NCBI GenBank assembly: GCA_018221305.1
Contig: JAAOYK010000026.1
Span: forward strand, 1 to 40,136
Direction: 5' to 3'
Source: Candidatus Pacearchaeota archaeon
Lineage (GTDB): Archaea; Nanobdellota; Nanobdellia; Pacearchaeales; GW2011-AR1
DNA: 40,136 nucleotides
Below the pieces are notes generated by a model. It did not search any database, had not been told where the DNA came from, and saw only the letters and a list, made by a program, of their open reading frames with translations. Every line of letters starts with the position of its first letter. Positions within the stretch are counted from its first letter, which is position 1. The translations under genes were made by a program, and so were the position numbers. Of this stretch, positions 30,196 to 39,815 are shown piece by piece.

Positions 30196-31917
30196 ATGAA
30201 ATATATCCAGCTATGTGAAGTCTATGAAAATTTACAAAACAATTCTTCCAGACTTAAAAAAACAGAAATCTTAGCAGAATTTTTAGAAAAGTTAAAAGAA
30301 GAAAAAAATAAACAAGTAGTTTATCTTCTTCAAGGAAAAGTTTTCCCAGACAATTCTGAAAAAGAGTTTGGCATTTCAGAACAACTATGCATTAAAGCTT
30401 TAGCAAAATCATCAGGCATATCAAAAGAAAAATTAGTTGACGATTGGAAAAAGATGGGAGATTTAGGTGAGGTCGCACAAAAAACAATAGACAAAAAAAA
30501 GCAAAATACGCTTTTTACAAAAACCTTAACAACCCAAAAAGTGATTGACAATTTAAAACGATTACCAGAGCTAGAAGGCAGAGGGACAGTTGACAAAAAA
30601 TTAGCACTCATATCAGAACTACTTACTTCTGCGAAAGGGCTTGAAGCAAAATATATCATACGCACGTTACTAAACAATTTACGTATCGGGGTTGCTTCAG
30701 GAACCCTTAGAGACGCAATTGTCCAGGCAGCATTCAAACCAAAAACAATAAAAGAAAAAAAAGAACTAATGGAAATAGTTCAGGACAGTTATGACAAAGC
30801 TACAGACCTTGCATTAGTTTTAGAGAAAGCATATAAAGGCATTCCTGCATTAAAAAATACAAAGTTAATTCCAGGCAAGGCAATCAAAGCAATGTTGGCA
30901 CAAAAAGCAGTAAGCGTGGAAGACGGCCTAAACAAAGTAGGCAGACCTGCAATTTTTGAGTACAAATATGATGGTTTTCGTATGATGATCAATAAGTCAG
31001 AATCCGGAGAAATAAAAATTTTCACACGTCATTTAGATGATGTTACTCTTCAATTCCCAGACGTTGTAGAATATATTAAAGATCACATAAAACTAAAATC
31101 CTTTATTATTGATAGCGAAGCAATTGGGTATGATCCGAAAACAAAAAAATATACACCCTTTGAAGCAATATCACAACGTATCAAAAGAAAACATAACATC
31201 CATGAATTAATAAAAAAATTGCCAATAGAAGTAAACGTTTTTGACCTGATCTATTATAATGGAAAATCATTATTAGATGAACCTTTTGAAAAAAGGACAA
31301 AAATACTGCGGGAAATGATTAAACCGCAAAAATACAAAATTCGTCTTGCTCACCAGTTAATTACATCAGACAGAAAAAAAGCAGAAAAATTCTACAAAGA
31401 AGCACTCAAAGATAATCAAGAAGGAGTCATGATAAAAAACTTAGGCGCAAGATATCAGCCAGGCTTACGTGTAGGACACATGTTAAAACTTAAACCAGCA
31501 GAAAACGAGCTTGACTTAGTAATAACCGGAGCAGAATATGGTAAAGGTAAACGTGTAGGAAACTTTGCATCATTCATCCTTTCTTGTTTTAACGAAAAAA
31601 CAAATCAATTTGTAGAAATAGGCAAATCTTCAGGATTAAAAGAAAAATCAGAAACAGGCCCGACGTTTGAACAATTAACAAAGTTATTAAAGCCTTATGT
31701 CTTAAAAGAAAAAGGAAGAATTGCACAAATTAAACCAAAGATTGTTGTAACAATCTTATACCAAAACATTCAGCGTTCTCCTACATACAAATCAGGTTAT
31801 GGTCTACGCTTCCCAAGAATAATAGCAATACGACCAGATCGAAAACCAAAATCAATAGCAAACTTAAAAGAGATAGATCATGACTATAAACGTCACGAAC
31901 TAAAGATACATTACTAA
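30196..31917 (+). CDS. lig: ATP-dependent DNA ligase
   Basis: A 573-residue replicative-type archaeal ligase. The nucleotidyl-lysine is Lys257 in EYKYDGFRM (motif I); other motifs include DSEAIGYDP (motif III region), NVFDLIYYNG (IIIa), EGVMIKNL (IV) and LKLKPAENELDLVI (V). An N-terminal DNA-binding domain (~1-220) precedes it. It seals nicks in replication and repair, in line with MCM and the RPA32-like gene nearby. GAGGT before the ATG is a ribosome-binding site. Confidence 0.95.
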   Translation: MKYIQLCEVYENLQNNSSRLKKTEILAEFLEKLKEEKNKQVVYLLQGKVFPDNSEKEFGISEQLCIKALAKSSGISKEKLVDDWKKMGDLGEVAQKTIDKKKQNTLFTKTLTTQKVIDNLKRLPELEGRGTVDKKLALISELLTSAKGLEAKYIIRTLLNNLRIGVASGTLRDAIVQAAFKPKTIKEKKELMEIVQDSYDKATDLALVLEKAYKGIPALKNTKLIPGKAIKAMLAQKAVSVEDGLNKVGRPAIFEYKYDGFRMMINKSESGEIKIFTRHLDDVTLQFPDVVEYIKDHIKLKSFIIDSEAIGYDPKTKKYTPFEAISQRIKRKHNIHELIKKLPIEVNVFDLIYYNGKSLLDEPFEKRTKILREMIKPQKYKIRLAHQLITSDRKKAEKFYKEALKDNQEGVMIKNLGARYQPGLRVGHMLKLKPAENELDLVITGAEYGKGKRVGNFASFILSCFNEKTNQFVEIGKSSGLKEKSETGPTFEQLTKLLKPYVLKEKGRIAQIKPKIVVTILYQNIQRSPTYKSGYGLRFPRIIAIRPDRKPKSIANLKEIDHDYKRHELKIHY

Positions 31918-31922
31918 AAAAG

Positions 31923-32402
31923 ATGGAATGGAAAAATATTAAATGGAAACAACCAACAATAATAATTAGCACGTATATTGGATTATTAGTACTTGCAGTT
32001 TTACTAATTCCTGGAAGTTTTTTACTTCTTGCAAACAAATGGGTAACAGGCATCCTGATCATTATCACAGGGGTGGGCACATTTTTCATATTAAGGTTAC
32101 TTAAACTAAACAAAAAAGAGCTCATAATTTTAACTGAATCAATAAGCATTGCAATAGCAATAATAGTCATTGGCATATTTTATAGGGGAAGAAACGCACT
32201 TGCAAAATTAGGGTATGAAAATTTTGCTCAACCAATAAATAATATTGGAACAAAAGTAAACCAGTTATATTTCATTACACCAAAAAGCATAGCAATATCA
32301 GTTTTTTTCTTATTATTTTTCTATAACTTAACCCCGATAGCATACTGGTTTTTAAAAAAAGAACTTAAAAAAGACAAAAATCCACTATCAATCAAGAAAT
32401 AA
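31923..32402 (+). CDS. Four-helix membrane protein, unknown
   Basis: A 159-residue protein with about four hydrophobic helices (IIISTYIGLLVLAVLLIPGSF, TGILIIITGVGTFFI, ESISIAIAIIVIGIF, SIAISVFFLLFFYNL) and Lys-rich ends. It starts 5 nt after the ligase stop, so it shares that transcript, and its 3' end overlaps the convergent gene by 11 nt. No family recognised. Confidence 0.7.
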   Translation: MEWKNIKWKQPTIIISTYIGLLVLAVLLIPGSFLLLANKWVTGILIIITGVGTFFILRLLKLNKKELIILTESISIAIAIIVIGIFYRGRNALAKLGYENFAQPINNIGTKVNQLYFITPKSIAISVFFLLFFYNLTPIAYWFLKKELKKDKNPLSIKK

Positions 32403-33312
32403 TCATCTTCTGATTACTAACGACCTTAGAACCAAGATCAAAGCGTAATCTTAATCGTTTTATGACATCCCTTTGAAAAACACTATTATTAACAAAAACT
32501 TTTTTATCATCAAGACATCCAACAGCACCTTGTTTTAATGCCTGAAACATTTCAGTACTTTTAACAAACAAAAACTTATCTTTGTTTAAACAAATCTTAA
32601 ACCCAATCATAAATCCTTGTTTCTCAAGTTCATCAACAAGTTCAGGAGTTACACGAATAGACAAAATATGCGCACTATTGCCCCCTTTAAAATTTCTTGG
32701 TTTAAAAAACATGCGTACAATCTGTGAATTACTTTTTTTCTCAAAATTCATTTTTGTTGGTAAGATTGCATTAATTTCGTACCGATATTTTTTTGCATAA
32801 AACGAATAATCAATTAATGTTGTAATTTTTTCTAATTTATACTTAAAATAATCCTTATAAAACTGTAACCTTCCCCCTTTTGTAAGATTTACCAAAAACA
32901 TTTCCAAATCCTGCCCTAACTCTTTACCAATGATGTACGCTCCAAAAACCGCAACAACAGATTCTAAAGACAAAAAGGTATCAGGCCAAAAAATCAAAAA
33001 TAATGCTGTAATGATTAAAGCCATTAAAATCCCAAACATTTTATTAAAAATAAAACTAATTCCAGCATAAGCAGAATTATGCCCTGCCCTTATATCTTTT
33101 ACATACTCTTCAAAAGGATTACAGAGCAGATTATCAGAATTAACCTTCCTAGAAAACGGATAAATAAGGACATGACATTCAACAGAAGAATAATCTTTTA
33201 ATTCATCAAGATGTTGTAGTTCAATATCATAAAGACCTTGACGAGTCTTGCTGACTTTAAAATAATCCTTACAAATCTGTCTAGCATCCATACAAAAATA
33301 CACATGAAACAA
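32392..33312 (-). CDS. Membrane protein with central two-helix hairpin, 306 aa
   Basis: No family recognised. About 110 soluble residues precede two adjacent membrane helices (FGILMALIITALFLIFW and LESVVAVFGAYIIGKELG); ~165 soluble residues with many basic/hydrophobic strands follow (FKPRNFKGGNSAHILSIRVTPELVDELEKQ). It resembles no transporter. TATA-like sequence for it lies near 33320-33330. Convergent with the preceding membrane protein gene. Confidence 0.65.
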   Translation of the reverse strand: MFHVYFCMDARQICKDYFKVSKTRQGLYDIELQHLDELKDYSSVECHVLIYPFSRKVNSDNLLCNPFEEYVKDIRAGHNSAYAGISFIFNKMFGILMALIITALFLIFWPDTFLSLESVVAVFGAYIIGKELGQDLEMFLVNLTKGGRLQFYKDYFKYKLEKITTLIDYSFYAKKYRYEINAILPTKMNFEKKSNSQIVRMFFKPRNFKGGNSAHILSIRVTPELVDELEKQGFMIGFKICLNKDKFLFVKSTEMFQALKQGAVGCLDDKKVFVNNSVFQRDVIKRLRLRFDLGSKVVSNQKMIIS

Positions 33313-33340
33313 GCTTTAAAAATATTTGTTTATAACAATC

Positions 33341-34360
33341 TTATGCAATTCTTTTTAATGCTTTTTCTTGAAAATATTTAAATTTCAACAAAAAAACACT
33401 AATATCAAAAACCATATTTCTAACAATGCCTAGTCGCATAAAAAACTTTACAATTTTTAGATGACTTTTATTAATCTTGATAAGTTCACTCATTTTAATC
33501 GATTCATAATTTTTATCAAGAATCTTTTTTGCAACTTCTTGTCCAGAAACAAGGGCCGCATAAATTCCTTCACCAGTTAATGAAGAGGTTAAACCAGCAG
33601 AGTCACCACAAAGAAAAATATTCCCAAAATCCCAACTCTGATAAATACCATTAATAGCTGCTCCTTCAAATGAAGCATTAGTAACATCAATATCCTTACG
33701 TTTAATCCACTTATCAAGATTATCATGCATAACTTTACCAGAATATACTTTCGAATCATACCCAGTCCCGATAAGTGCAACAGTTTTATGTGGAAATATC
33801 CAAGCATACCATTCATTAAAAAATCTAGAATCAAGAAAAAGCTCTAAATCATTATACTTTTTTGTAGGAATACGATATTGAATCCCTACACCAACCATTG
33901 GCAATTTTAGTTTTAAATATTTTCGAACCAAAGAATTAGACCCATCAGCACCAACTAAAGATTCAAACCCGATTTTTTCATTATTAACAACAACATAACC
34001 ATTTCCAATTTTACTTACAGTTTTCCCTTTCATTACAACAATATTTTTGTTTAGTTTCTTAATCATCCATTGGCCTAAATTCTCGCGATTAACTGTACAA
34101 ACTAAAGGATTATCAGACTTAACATTTGCTTTGAAATGTTTTGAATGAACAACAACAGTATCAAAACGTTTCTCAATTAAGCTCATTGGAATCTTAAATT
34201 CCTTTAAATCCTTATAAGTGAGCCCTCCAGCACACACTTTTGTTCCAATAACATTATTTTTCTCAATCAATAAAACACGTTTCTTACTTTTACCAAGCTC
34301 AATAGCGCATGAAAGTCCGCCAGGCCCAGCCCCAATTATAATCACATCATACTTTTTCAT
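33341..34360 (-). CDS. Geranylgeranyl-reductase-family FAD oxidoreductase
   Basis: A 339-residue flavoprotein. FAD is bound by the N-terminal GAGPGGLSCAIELGKS, the second conserved block is KVCAGGLTYKDL, and the late FAD block is IFLCGDSAGLTSSLTGEGIYAALVSG. In archaea such enzymes saturate the isoprenoid chains of membrane lipids. It is shorter than typical geranylgeranyl reductases (~390-450 aa), mainly at the C-terminus, so another GGR-like substrate is possible. Divergent from the TBP gene. Confidence 0.82.
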   Translation of the reverse strand: MKKYDVIIIGAGPGGLSCAIELGKSKKRVLLIEKNNVIGTKVCAGGLTYKDLKEFKIPMSLIEKRFDTVVVHSKHFKANVKSDNPLVCTVNRENLGQWMIKKLNKNIVVMKGKTVSKIGNGYVVVNNEKIGFESLVGADGSNSLVRKYLKLKLPMVGVGIQYRIPTKKYNDLELFLDSRFFNEWYAWIFPHKTVALIGTGYDSKVYSGKVMHDNLDKWIKRKDIDVTNASFEGAAINGIYQSWDFGNIFLCGDSAGLTSSLTGEGIYAALVSGQEVAKKILDKNYESIKMSELIKINKSHLKIVKFFMRLGIVRNMVFDISVFLLKFKYFQEKALKRIA

Positions 34361-34426
34361 GACCTAAAAAATCATTATCAATATAAAAATCTATCTAGAA
34401 AACTACTAAAAAAGCTCACCCAAACC

Positions 34427-34460
34427 TTTATAAACCATTTCCATTTATAAACTTTATAAA
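34427..34460 (+). promoter_or_regulatory. Three TTTATAAA boxes upstream of the TBP gene
   Basis: TTTATAAA occurs at 34427, 34444 and 34453. The last lies ~33 bp before the TBP ATG and is the probable TATA box. The box is self-complementary, so the leftmost could serve the divergent GGR gene. Multiple boxes could also allow TBP to regulate its own gene. Confidence 0.55.
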
Positions 34461-34489
34461 TAGCATAATGATTCTAGAGTGACAAAAAC

Positions 34490-35050
34490 ATGACTGAAAA
34501 ACAAAAAACATCACTAAAAATACAAAACATTGTTGCAACAACTTCCTTAGGCAAAGACGTTCCCCTAACAAAACTTGCCAAAACAGTTCCGAATACAGAA
34601 TATAATCCAGAACAATTCCCAGGCCTTGTTTTAAGAGTAAAAGAACCAAAATCAGCAGTATTAGTATTTTCTTCAGGAAATTTGGTTTGTACTGGCACAA
34701 AAAGTATTGCACAAGTTAAACTAGTAATTGAACAAGTTATTAAAACATTAAAAAAAATTAACGTTAAAGTTACTGAAAAACCAAAAATAACAGTACAAAA
34801 CATTGTAGCTTCTGGAAACATTAATATGAGCTTAAACCTAAACGTTTTAGCATTAGAATTAGAAAATACTGAATATGAACCAGAACAGTTCCCAGGCCTT
34901 GTATACAAACTAGTAGAACCAAACGCAACATTTTTACTTTTCTCAAACGGAAAATTAGTATGCACTGGTACAAAAAATAACCAGCAATTAAAAGATTCAA
35001 TGGAACAATTAATCAAAACCTTAAAAGAAGCAAAAGGAAAAAGTAAGTAA
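34490..35050 (+). CDS. tbp: TATA-box-binding protein
   Basis: A 186-residue general transcription factor that binds TATA boxes and recruits TFB and RNA polymerase. The two internal repeats are plain: IQNIVATTS / VQNIVASGN, EYNPEQFPGLV / EYEPEQFPGLV, FSSGNLVCTGTKS / FSNGKLVCTGTKN. This is the saddle fold with almost no N- or C-terminal extension (no acidic tail). Single full-length copy. Confidence 0.97.
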   Translation: MTEKQKTSLKIQNIVATTSLGKDVPLTKLAKTVPNTEYNPEQFPGLVLRVKEPKSAVLVFSSGNLVCTGTKSIAQVKLVIEQVIKTLKKINVKVTEKPKITVQNIVASGNINMSLNLNVLALELENTEYEPEQFPGLVYKLVEPNATFLLFSNGKLVCTGTKNNQQLKDSMEQLIKTLKEAKGKSK

Positions 35051-35180
35051 ATTACAATAATCCCTAAAAACCACTTTCTTTAAACCGCATTTTAGAATTA
35101 TTGCAACAAAACAAATAATTATTTATAAAGCGAAGATTTATCACCTATATATCTAAACAGTAAGTTATGAGGGGTTTTGT

Positions 35181-37187
35181 ATGGTAGAAAAAAAAGGTAG
35201 CGAAGAATTAATTATTGAAGCAAAGTCATTTTTTGAGACATATAAACGAGAAGTTGGTGAAAGTATAAGAAAAGGGAAAAAGGTTGTCTTTGCAAGCTTT
35301 GATGATTTAGCATCAAGTTCTCCAGAACTTGCCGAAGCATTAATCGGGAATCCTGAAGAAGTTCTACAATTATTAGAAACAGCACTTGAAGATACAGGCC
35401 TTATAAAAACTCCACGCTTACGATTTCTTAATCTCCCAGAGACCCAAAAAGTAAAAATCAGAAACATTAGGTCACATCATCTAAATCAATTAATTTATTT
35501 TGAAGGTCTTGTAAGGCAAGCCTCCGAAGTAAGACCACAAGTTGTTAATGCAAAGTTTGAATGCCCTTCATGCGGAACAGTGATTTCAGTCTTACAAATT
35601 GAAAAAAAGTTCCGAGAACCAACACGCTGCTCTTGCGGACGTAAAGGACAATTCAGGCTTTTAACAAAAACAATGGTTGATGCTCAACGTGTCGTTGTAG
35701 AAGAATCACCAGAATCATTAAGCGGCGGGGAACAGCCAAGACGTATCAATATTTTCTTAAAAGAAGACCTAGTTGAACCACACATGGAAGAAAAAACAAC
35801 ACCTGGAAGCAAGGTAAGAATTCTGGGCATACTAAAAGAAGTGCCAGTACCACTTCAGACAGGCTCAATATCTACACGTTTTGATATTGCAATAGAAGCA
35901 AACAATTTAATCCCACTAGAAACAACATATGACGAACTTGAGATAAACGAAGAAGATGAGCGCCAGATTCAAGAACTTGCTGCAGACCCAGAACTTTTCA
36001 AAAAATTGCGAGGAAGTATTGCTCCAGCCATATGGGGTTATGAGGAGATAAAAGAAGCATTAGTTTTGCAGATGTTTTCAGGAGTAAGAAAAGTGTCAAG
36101 CGACGGCACAGTTTCTCGTGGCGATATTCATTTATTTCTTATGGGCGACCCTGGTGTTGCTAAATCAGTTACACTAAAATTTATCTCAGACATTGCTCCA
36201 AAAGGAAGATACATTGTAGGAAAAGCAGCAACTGGTGCAGGTATAACCGCAACAGTAGTAAAAGACGAATTTCTAAAAGGTTGGTCACTAGAAGCAGGCG
36301 CAATGGTTCTAGCAAACAAAGGAGTAGTATGTATTGACGAGATTGAAAAAATGGACGCAACAGACAGAAGTGCAATGCACGAAGCATTAGAACAGCAAAC
36401 AGTAACCATTTCAAAAGCTAATGTACAAGCAACTCTTTCAGCTCAAACATCAGTTCTTGCAGCAGGAAACCCAAAACTAGGTAGATTCGAGCCAACAATG
36501 CCCATTAACGAGCAAATCGATCTACCACCTGCATTAATTAATCGTTTTGATCTTATTTTTATCATGCGCGACATCCCAAACAAGGAACAAGACAATGCAA
36601 TAGCAGATCACGTATTAAATATGCATAAAGGTAACGAACAAAAATCTGCTGTAGAACGTGACATGTTTCGAAAATATATAGCTTATGCAAAACAAAAATG
36701 TAAACCAATTCTTACAGATGAAGCAGTAGATGAAATAAAACAATTTTATGTAAATCTACGAAACAGTGCTTCTGACATTGAAAAACGTACAATTTCAATT
36801 TCTGCCAGACAACTTCAAGGCCTTGTCCGTTTGGCAGAAGCTCATGCAAAATCTCGCCTTTCACTTACTGTTGATCGTGAAGATTCACAAGTTGCAATAC
36901 GCTTAACTAAATATTATATGATGCAGGTTGGTTATGATGCAGAAACAAAAACTTTTGACATTGACCGTTTTACTACCAATACTTCTTCAAGCAAAAGAAA
37001 CAAAATTCTTCTTGTAAGGTCTACAATAAAAAAATTAGAAGAAAAACATGGAAAACAAGTTCCGTTAGACATCTTGCGCGAAGAATTAAAAGATCTTGCA
37101 GACCCAGATTTTGAGGAATCTATTCAAAAACTTAAAAAATCTGGAGACATTTTTCAACCAAAATCAGGTTTTATCCAACTAATATAA
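35181..37187 (+). CDS. mcm: MCM replicative helicase
   Basis: A 668-residue hexameric helicase. The N-terminal zinc site is CPSC ... CSCG (~130-155), the AAA+ domain has Walker A GDPGVAKS, Walker B VVCIDEIEKM, sensor 1 AAGNPKLGRF and arginine-finger region INRFDLIFIM; a C-terminal winged helix (~595-668, VPLDILREEL ... SGDIFQPKSG) completes it. Length is normal and no intein is inserted. A TTTATAAAG element ~55 bp upstream is the likely TATA box and GAGG acts as ribosome-binding site. Confidence 0.96.
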   Translation: MVEKKGSEELIIEAKSFFETYKREVGESIRKGKKVVFASFDDLASSSPELAEALIGNPEEVLQLLETALEDTGLIKTPRLRFLNLPETQKVKIRNIRSHHLNQLIYFEGLVRQASEVRPQVVNAKFECPSCGTVISVLQIEKKFREPTRCSCGRKGQFRLLTKTMVDAQRVVVEESPESLSGGEQPRRINIFLKEDLVEPHMEEKTTPGSKVRILGILKEVPVPLQTGSISTRFDIAIEANNLIPLETTYDELEINEEDERQIQELAADPELFKKLRGSIAPAIWGYEEIKEALVLQMFSGVRKVSSDGTVSRGDIHLFLMGDPGVAKSVTLKFISDIAPKGRYIVGKAATGAGITATVVKDEFLKGWSLEAGAMVLANKGVVCIDEIEKMDATDRSAMHEALEQQTVTISKANVQATLSAQTSVLAAGNPKLGRFEPTMPINEQIDLPPALINRFDLIFIMRDIPNKEQDNAIADHVLNMHKGNEQKSAVERDMFRKYIAYAKQKCKPILTDEAVDEIKQFYVNLRNSASDIEKRTISISARQLQGLVRLAEAHAKSRLSLTVDREDSQVAIRLTKYYMMQVGYDAETKTFDIDRFTTNTSSSKRNKILLVRSTIKKLEEKHGKQVPLDILREELKDLADPDFEESIQKLKKSGDIFQPKSGFIQLI

Positions 37188-37196
37188 AAAAGAATT

Positions 37197-37592
37197 TTAA
37201 GTATGCACCCGGCTTTTAAAAAATCCTATAAAAGAGGCCACTATAAGCGTAAAAACATGCCCAAGTATAACATCAAGTTTTATCAGATCAAACCTACTTT
37301 CTAAAAAGAACGGAACTACAATCAAAACGTCTAGCGCCATAACAATAACTACAAAAGTTACTCCGAGGATTAATCCTTGTAAAAATCCATAAGTCGCAGT
37401 CATATGAAAATAAATGTTTGCATGAAAATAAGCAAGACTTAAAACTAAAGCAAAAATGATGATCGCAACCCAGTAAATCAAATAATGCCAAAACCCTACC
37501 CGAAGTTTTAATACATAAACCAAAAAAAGAGAAGTTACAAAAATAAATATCCAAAGCACTGTTCCCAAAGCAAACGCTCTTATAAATTTCAT
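37197..37592 (-). CDS. Four-helix membrane protein, unknown
   Basis: A 131-residue protein with four hydrophobic helices (ALGTVLWIFIFVTSLFLVYVL, YLIYWVAIIIFALVLSLAYF, ILGVTFVVIVMALDVLIVVPFF, VILGHVFTLIVASFIGFF). No charged catalytic motif. Convergent with mcm (9 nt apart) and divergent from the RPA32-like gene. Family unknown. Confidence 0.7.
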   Translation of the reverse strand: MKFIRAFALGTVLWIFIFVTSLFLVYVLKLRVGFWHYLIYWVAIIIFALVLSLAYFHANIYFHMTATYGFLQGLILGVTFVVIVMALDVLIVVPFFLESRFDLIKLDVILGHVFTLIVASFIGFFKSRVHT

Positions 37593-37684
37593 AAAAAAGA
37601 TAGTCTAAAATGATATATAAAATCTTCTAAACCTCTTTTATTGACAACATAAATATTTAAAAATAAAAAATAATTCTTTCCTAC

Positions 37685-38326
37685 ATGTCACCTGAAATAA
37701 GAAAAAGAGAGACAGCATATAAAGTAAAAATTGGGGAACTTTTACGAGCTAACCAGATCTTTGAAGAATCAGAATCTTTAAACAAAAAACTAAAATTCGT
37801 AGAATTAGGCAATAAAAACCTACTTAGAATAAACATTATCGCTAATGTTATTGACAAGTATGAAAGTCAAGGCGAGACACGTTTTGCATCAGTTACAATA
37901 GACGATGGAAGCGGCCAGATCCGTGTTCGTGTTTTCTCAGACCAAATGGACAAGCTTGAAAATATTAATCAAGGTGACACAGTCCTGATAATAGGCATGA
38001 TCAGATCATATAATCAAGAATTATACATCTTACCAGAAATTGTAAAAAAGCAAGATCCAAAATATTTACTAGTTAGAAAACTAGAAATTCAAAAATCAAC
38101 CCCAAAACAAAAAACCCCCCAACAAAAAAAAGAAATCAAAGCTTGGAGAGACTCAGTAGTAGACCTAATAAAAGCTGCAGAAGAACGTGAAGGTATTGAT
38201 AAGGACGAAATAATTCTTACACTTAAAAATGCAAACCCATCAGTTATAAGTCAAGAGATTCAAAAACTTCTTGAAGAAGGCATAATCTATGAACCAAAGC
38301 CAGGCCGTGTCAGGTATCTTGGCTAA
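37685..38326 (+). CDS. RPA32-like single-stranded DNA-binding protein
   Basis: A 213-residue protein: an OB fold (~45-125: LRINIIANVIDKYESQGETRFASVTIDDGSGQIRVRVF) and a C-terminal winged helix (~150-213: IKAAEEREGIDKDEIILTLK ... LEEGIIYEPKPGRVRYLG). That is the RPA32/RPA2 layout found beside replication genes in many archaea. It would protect ssDNA during replication and repair, in keeping with mcm and lig. Start ATG 37685 with TATA-like tract ~30 bp upstream. Confidence 0.85.
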   Translation: MSPEIRKRETAYKVKIGELLRANQIFEESESLNKKLKFVELGNKNLLRINIIANVIDKYESQGETRFASVTIDDGSGQIRVRVFSDQMDKLENINQGDTVLIIGMIRSYNQELYILPEIVKKQDPKYLLVRKLEIQKSTPKQKTPQQKKEIKAWRDSVVDLIKAAEEREGIDKDEIILTLKNANPSVISQEIQKLLEEGIIYEPKPGRVRYLG

Positions 38327-38388
38327 AAGTTATATCTATTTCAAATTATAATAATTCTTTTAAACAAACAAACACTTATACAAATTAA

Positions 38389-38859
38389 ATGATTCCAGAT
38401 AGAATACGACGCCCACCTGCAAGAAACAGACAACGCCACAAAGAGCTTCAAATAAATTTTCCTAAACAACAATTAAATTTTGCAATATATAATGGATTTA
38501 ATAATATAAGCCCACACCAATTAAGAAGACCAAAAAAATTATTAGAAAATGCAGGATTTACAAACTTCCAGGGCCCAGATTCCTTTTTATTGTTCAATAA
38601 AAGTAACAGAGAATACCAAAGCATTATCTGGACTCCAAATGAAGAAGTGCATTTTGGAGGCATATATACTGACAGAAAAAAAGCATTTAGTAACCTCTCA
38701 GAAGCAATCAGTAACTACCTAGACAAGTTTAGTTCAGAAAACTTAATAATGACTTATCCGCAAGCAGCAGAACAAGTGATAGAACTTTGCAAGTCAAACC
38801 TAAAAAAAGGTCCAATTTTAAGACCATATGAGATAAATATTCTTAAACGTCAAAAATAA
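38389..38859 (+). CDS. Hypothetical protein, 156 aa
   Basis: No family recognised. It begins MIPDRIRRPPARNRQRHKELQ (basic), has a likely compact alpha/beta middle (SIIWTPNEEVHFGGIYTDRKKAFSNLSEAI) and ends with KGPILRPYEINILKRQK. No membrane segment or metal motif. Located between an RPA32-like and the aIF2-beta gene; own TATA-like tract upstream. Confidence 0.65.
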   Translation: MIPDRIRRPPARNRQRHKELQINFPKQQLNFAIYNGFNNISPHQLRRPKKLLENAGFTNFQGPDSFLLFNKSNREYQSIIWTPNEEVHFGGIYTDRKKAFSNLSEAISNYLDKFSSENLIMTYPQAAEQVIELCKSNLKKGPILRPYEINILKRQK

Positions 38860-38908
38860 ACAGTCTGCTTTTACAAACCCTTTTAAACCCTTAAATCTCT
38901 ATTTTTTC

Positions 38909-39319
38909 ATGAAAGACGATTATGATAACCTGCTTAATGAGGCATACAAAAAGGTAAAACCAATAGAACATAGCGAACGTTTTGAAATTCCAAAGGTTCA
39001 AGGCCATTTAGAAGGAAATAAAACAATACTAACAAACCTACCTCAAATAGCAACCCACATCAGGCGAGATTTTAACCACCTTTTAAAATTCTTATTAAAA
39101 GAACTAGCAACTTCAGGCGCATTTAAACAAAACAGGGTAATTTTACAAAGAAAAATACCTTCATCAAAAATCAACGCAAAAATTGAAGGTTATGTTAAAG
39201 AGTTCGTAGTGTGTCGTGAATGCACAAAACCAGATACAGAGTTTATCAAAGATAAAGGCTTTTTATTTGTCCACTGCCTTGCATGCGGCGCAAAACACAG
39301 TGTACGAAGCAAGATCTAA
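38909..39319 (+). CDS. Translation initiation factor aIF2 subunit beta
   Basis: A 136-residue subunit of aIF2, which brings initiator tRNA to the small ribosomal subunit. Family blocks: KTILTNLPQIATHIRRDFNHLLKFL (alpha-beta core), RVILQRKIPSSKINAKIEGYVKEFVVC and the zinc ribbon CREC ... CLACGAKHSVRS. Length and order are normal. The gamma and alpha subunits are not in this window. TATA-like AAACCCTTAAATC lies ~20-30 bp upstream. Confidence 0.95.
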   Translation: MKDDYDNLLNEAYKKVKPIEHSERFEIPKVQGHLEGNKTILTNLPQIATHIRRDFNHLLKFLLKELATSGAFKQNRVILQRKIPSSKINAKIEGYVKEFVVCRECTKPDTEFIKDKGFLFVHCLACGAKHSVRSKI

Positions 39320-39666
39320 CATCCTTCAGTTCCACTAATTTTCTCAAGCTCCTTATATACACCAGCCATTTCCTTATTAAGTTCTTGCCCATGCTTAAGC
39401 GCTGCAACCAGTTGCGAATGTTCTTGCTTTAACCCCACCTCTTCAGTTTTGTCTATAAGATATTGAGCCAGCTTAGGCTTACCTGCTAGATCCATACCAC
39501 ACAAAGATAAAGTAAACTTAGCCGAATCAGTAAGCGATTGTTCACTCATACAGCCTAAATAACCAACAAAATAAGACTGTTGATCAGAAATCTCCATCCC
39601 CTCAATCTGCCGGTTTATATAATCAATACGCTCCTGTTCACACTTTTTATGAAAATCCCTATCCAT
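39316..39666 (-). CDS. Hypothetical helical protein, 116 aa
   Basis: No family recognised. The likely start is MDRDFHKKCEQERIDY at 39666: TTTATATAAT (minus strand, 39683-39694) sits ~25 bp before it, which implies a leaderless mRNA. The track's longer form (start 39747) begins upstream of this TATA box and is unlikely. The protein is alpha-helical and charged, with cysteines in LGCMS, SLCGM and the last residue. Its 3' end overlaps the aIF2-beta stop by 4 nt, convergent. Confidence 0.65.
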   Translation of the reverse strand: MDRDFHKKCEQERIDYINRQIEGMEISDQQSYFVGYLGCMSEQSLTDSAKFTLSLCGMDLAGKPKLAQYLIDKTEEVGLKQEHSQLVAALKHGQELNKEMAGVYKELEKISGTEGC

Positions 39667-39815
39667 CTTTTTACTAAATCTATCAATTATATAAAGATTA
39701 TTATAAAAAATACGCATTTTACGCCTAACAAAGCATTTATAAAACAATTTTTCCTATATAAAATAGACAAAATCATTTTGATTTTGAATAAAAATACTCA
39801 CAAGGAGGTCAAAGA

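Noticed and set aside
34474-35016. 180-aa minus-strand ORF antisense to TBP
   Set aside because: Shadow of the TBP repeats on the opposite strand; it shows the repeat pattern because TBP itself is internally duplicated.
35181-37187. Intein in MCM
   Set aside because: Length is normal and Walker A, Walker B and arginine finger blocks are uninterrupted.
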